Source: Argopecten irradians
Taxonomy: Eukaryota > Mollusca > Bivalvia > Pectinida > Pectinidae
Reading direction: 5' to 3'
Length of the DNA: 64,000 bases
Assembly (NCBI RefSeq): GCF_041381155.1
Contig: NC_091141.1
Location: 22,278,828-22,342,827, forward strand
In this document: piece after piece, positions 63,440 to 64,000 of the stretch
How positions within the stretch are numbered: the first letter of the stretch is position 1
Layout of the letters: every line of letters starts with the position of its first letter
Translations under genes and position numbers: made by a program
The notes under the pieces: model-generated
Told to the model about the DNA's origin: nothing
Databases searched by the model: none
What the model saw: only the letters and a program-made list of their open reading frames with translations

Positions 63440-64000
63440 TCTGTTTAATGGTATCGTTTACTATCTATTATGGCATGGAAATATAATAGAATGTTCTTTG
63501 ATAAGTGGTATCCTGATAAACTTTTATGCCATTTCTTTATATGTTCTGATTAATGGTATCGATAAACTCTTATGGCATGGATAAGATGTTCTGATAAATG
63601 GTATTGATAAACTTTTATGCCATGTCTTTATTTGTTCTGATTAATGGTATCGATAAACTCTTATGGCATGGATAAAGATGTTCTGATAAATGGTATTGAT
63701 AAACTGTTATGCCATGTCTTTATATGTTCTGATCAGAGATATTGATAAAATGTTATGCCAAGAATATAAATGTTCTGATAAGTGATATTGATACACTTTT
63801 ATGCCATGTCTTTATATGTACTGATTAATGGTATTGATAAACTCTTATGGCGTGGATAATGATGTTCTGATAAATGGTATTGATAAACTGCTATGCCATG
63901 TCTTTATATGTTCTGATCAGTGATATTGATAAACTTTTATGCCATATATTTATATGTTCTAATAAGTGATATTGATAAACTTTTATGCCATGCCTTTATG
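63440..64000. repeat. minisatellite of alternating ~46-bp units, running off the window
   Basis: Two unit types alternate: ATGTTCTGATAAATGGTATT with GATAAACT, then TTATGGCATGG or TTATGCCATGTCTTTATATG. Complete double units are about 95 bp. The array reaches the last base, so its true end is unknown. Confidence 0.88.

Overview
This looks like nuclear DNA from an invertebrate animal, most likely a bivalve mollusc. It is AT-rich, its genes are split by spliceosomal introns, and most of the sequence is repeats. Two repeat elements have tandem cores of about 160 bp bounded by small terminal hairpins, an architecture I recall from bivalve 'pearl'-type elements. The phylum call is an inference from gene and repeat style, because no search could be run.

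Three host genes can be assembled exon by exon. On the minus strand (15434 down to 9666) is a PH+FYVE phosphoinositide-binding protein of the Phafin/PLEKHF family, in seven coding exons. On the plus strand (17876-20934) is ribonuclease kappa (RNASEK), a two-exon, 101-residue membrane protein. Also on the plus strand (27461-42786) is mitochondrial 3-ketoacyl-CoA thiolase (ACAA2), with eleven coding exons and 399 residues and all catalytic residues present. PLEKHF and RNASEK are divergently arranged about 2.4 kb apart. A further plus-strand coding-like terminal exon at 26288-26369 has no identified upstream exons. The genes have unrelated metabolic roles (endosomal trafficking, endolysosomal membrane, fatty-acid oxidation), so neighbourhood implies no shared pathway.

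Layout: 1-7 kb holds a hairpin-ended tandem-core element and two AT-rich minisatellites. 7-15.5 kb is the PLEKHF gene, including an 875-bp tandem duplication that copied part of its last FYVE exon. 15.5-27.4 kb holds RNASEK and many small terminal-inverted-repeat (TIR) elements, one of them nested inside another with clean 9-bp target duplications. 27.4-42.8 kb is ACAA2; its intron 1 carries two related TIR elements, one interrupted by a LINE, and its intron 6 carries a Tigger-like element interrupted by a 157-bp tandem-core element. 42.8-64 kb has no recognisable host gene. It contains an internally deleted LINE with a 2A-like motif, a second LINE tail, roughly 1.3-kb repeat units, a 45-bp satellite apparently grown from the end of a small transposon, a 28-bp minisatellite of about 48 copies, and a further array running off the window end.

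Most long open frames in the window (57 kb and 62-63 kb, and 35-37 kb) are by-products of tandem repeats and are not proposed as proteins.
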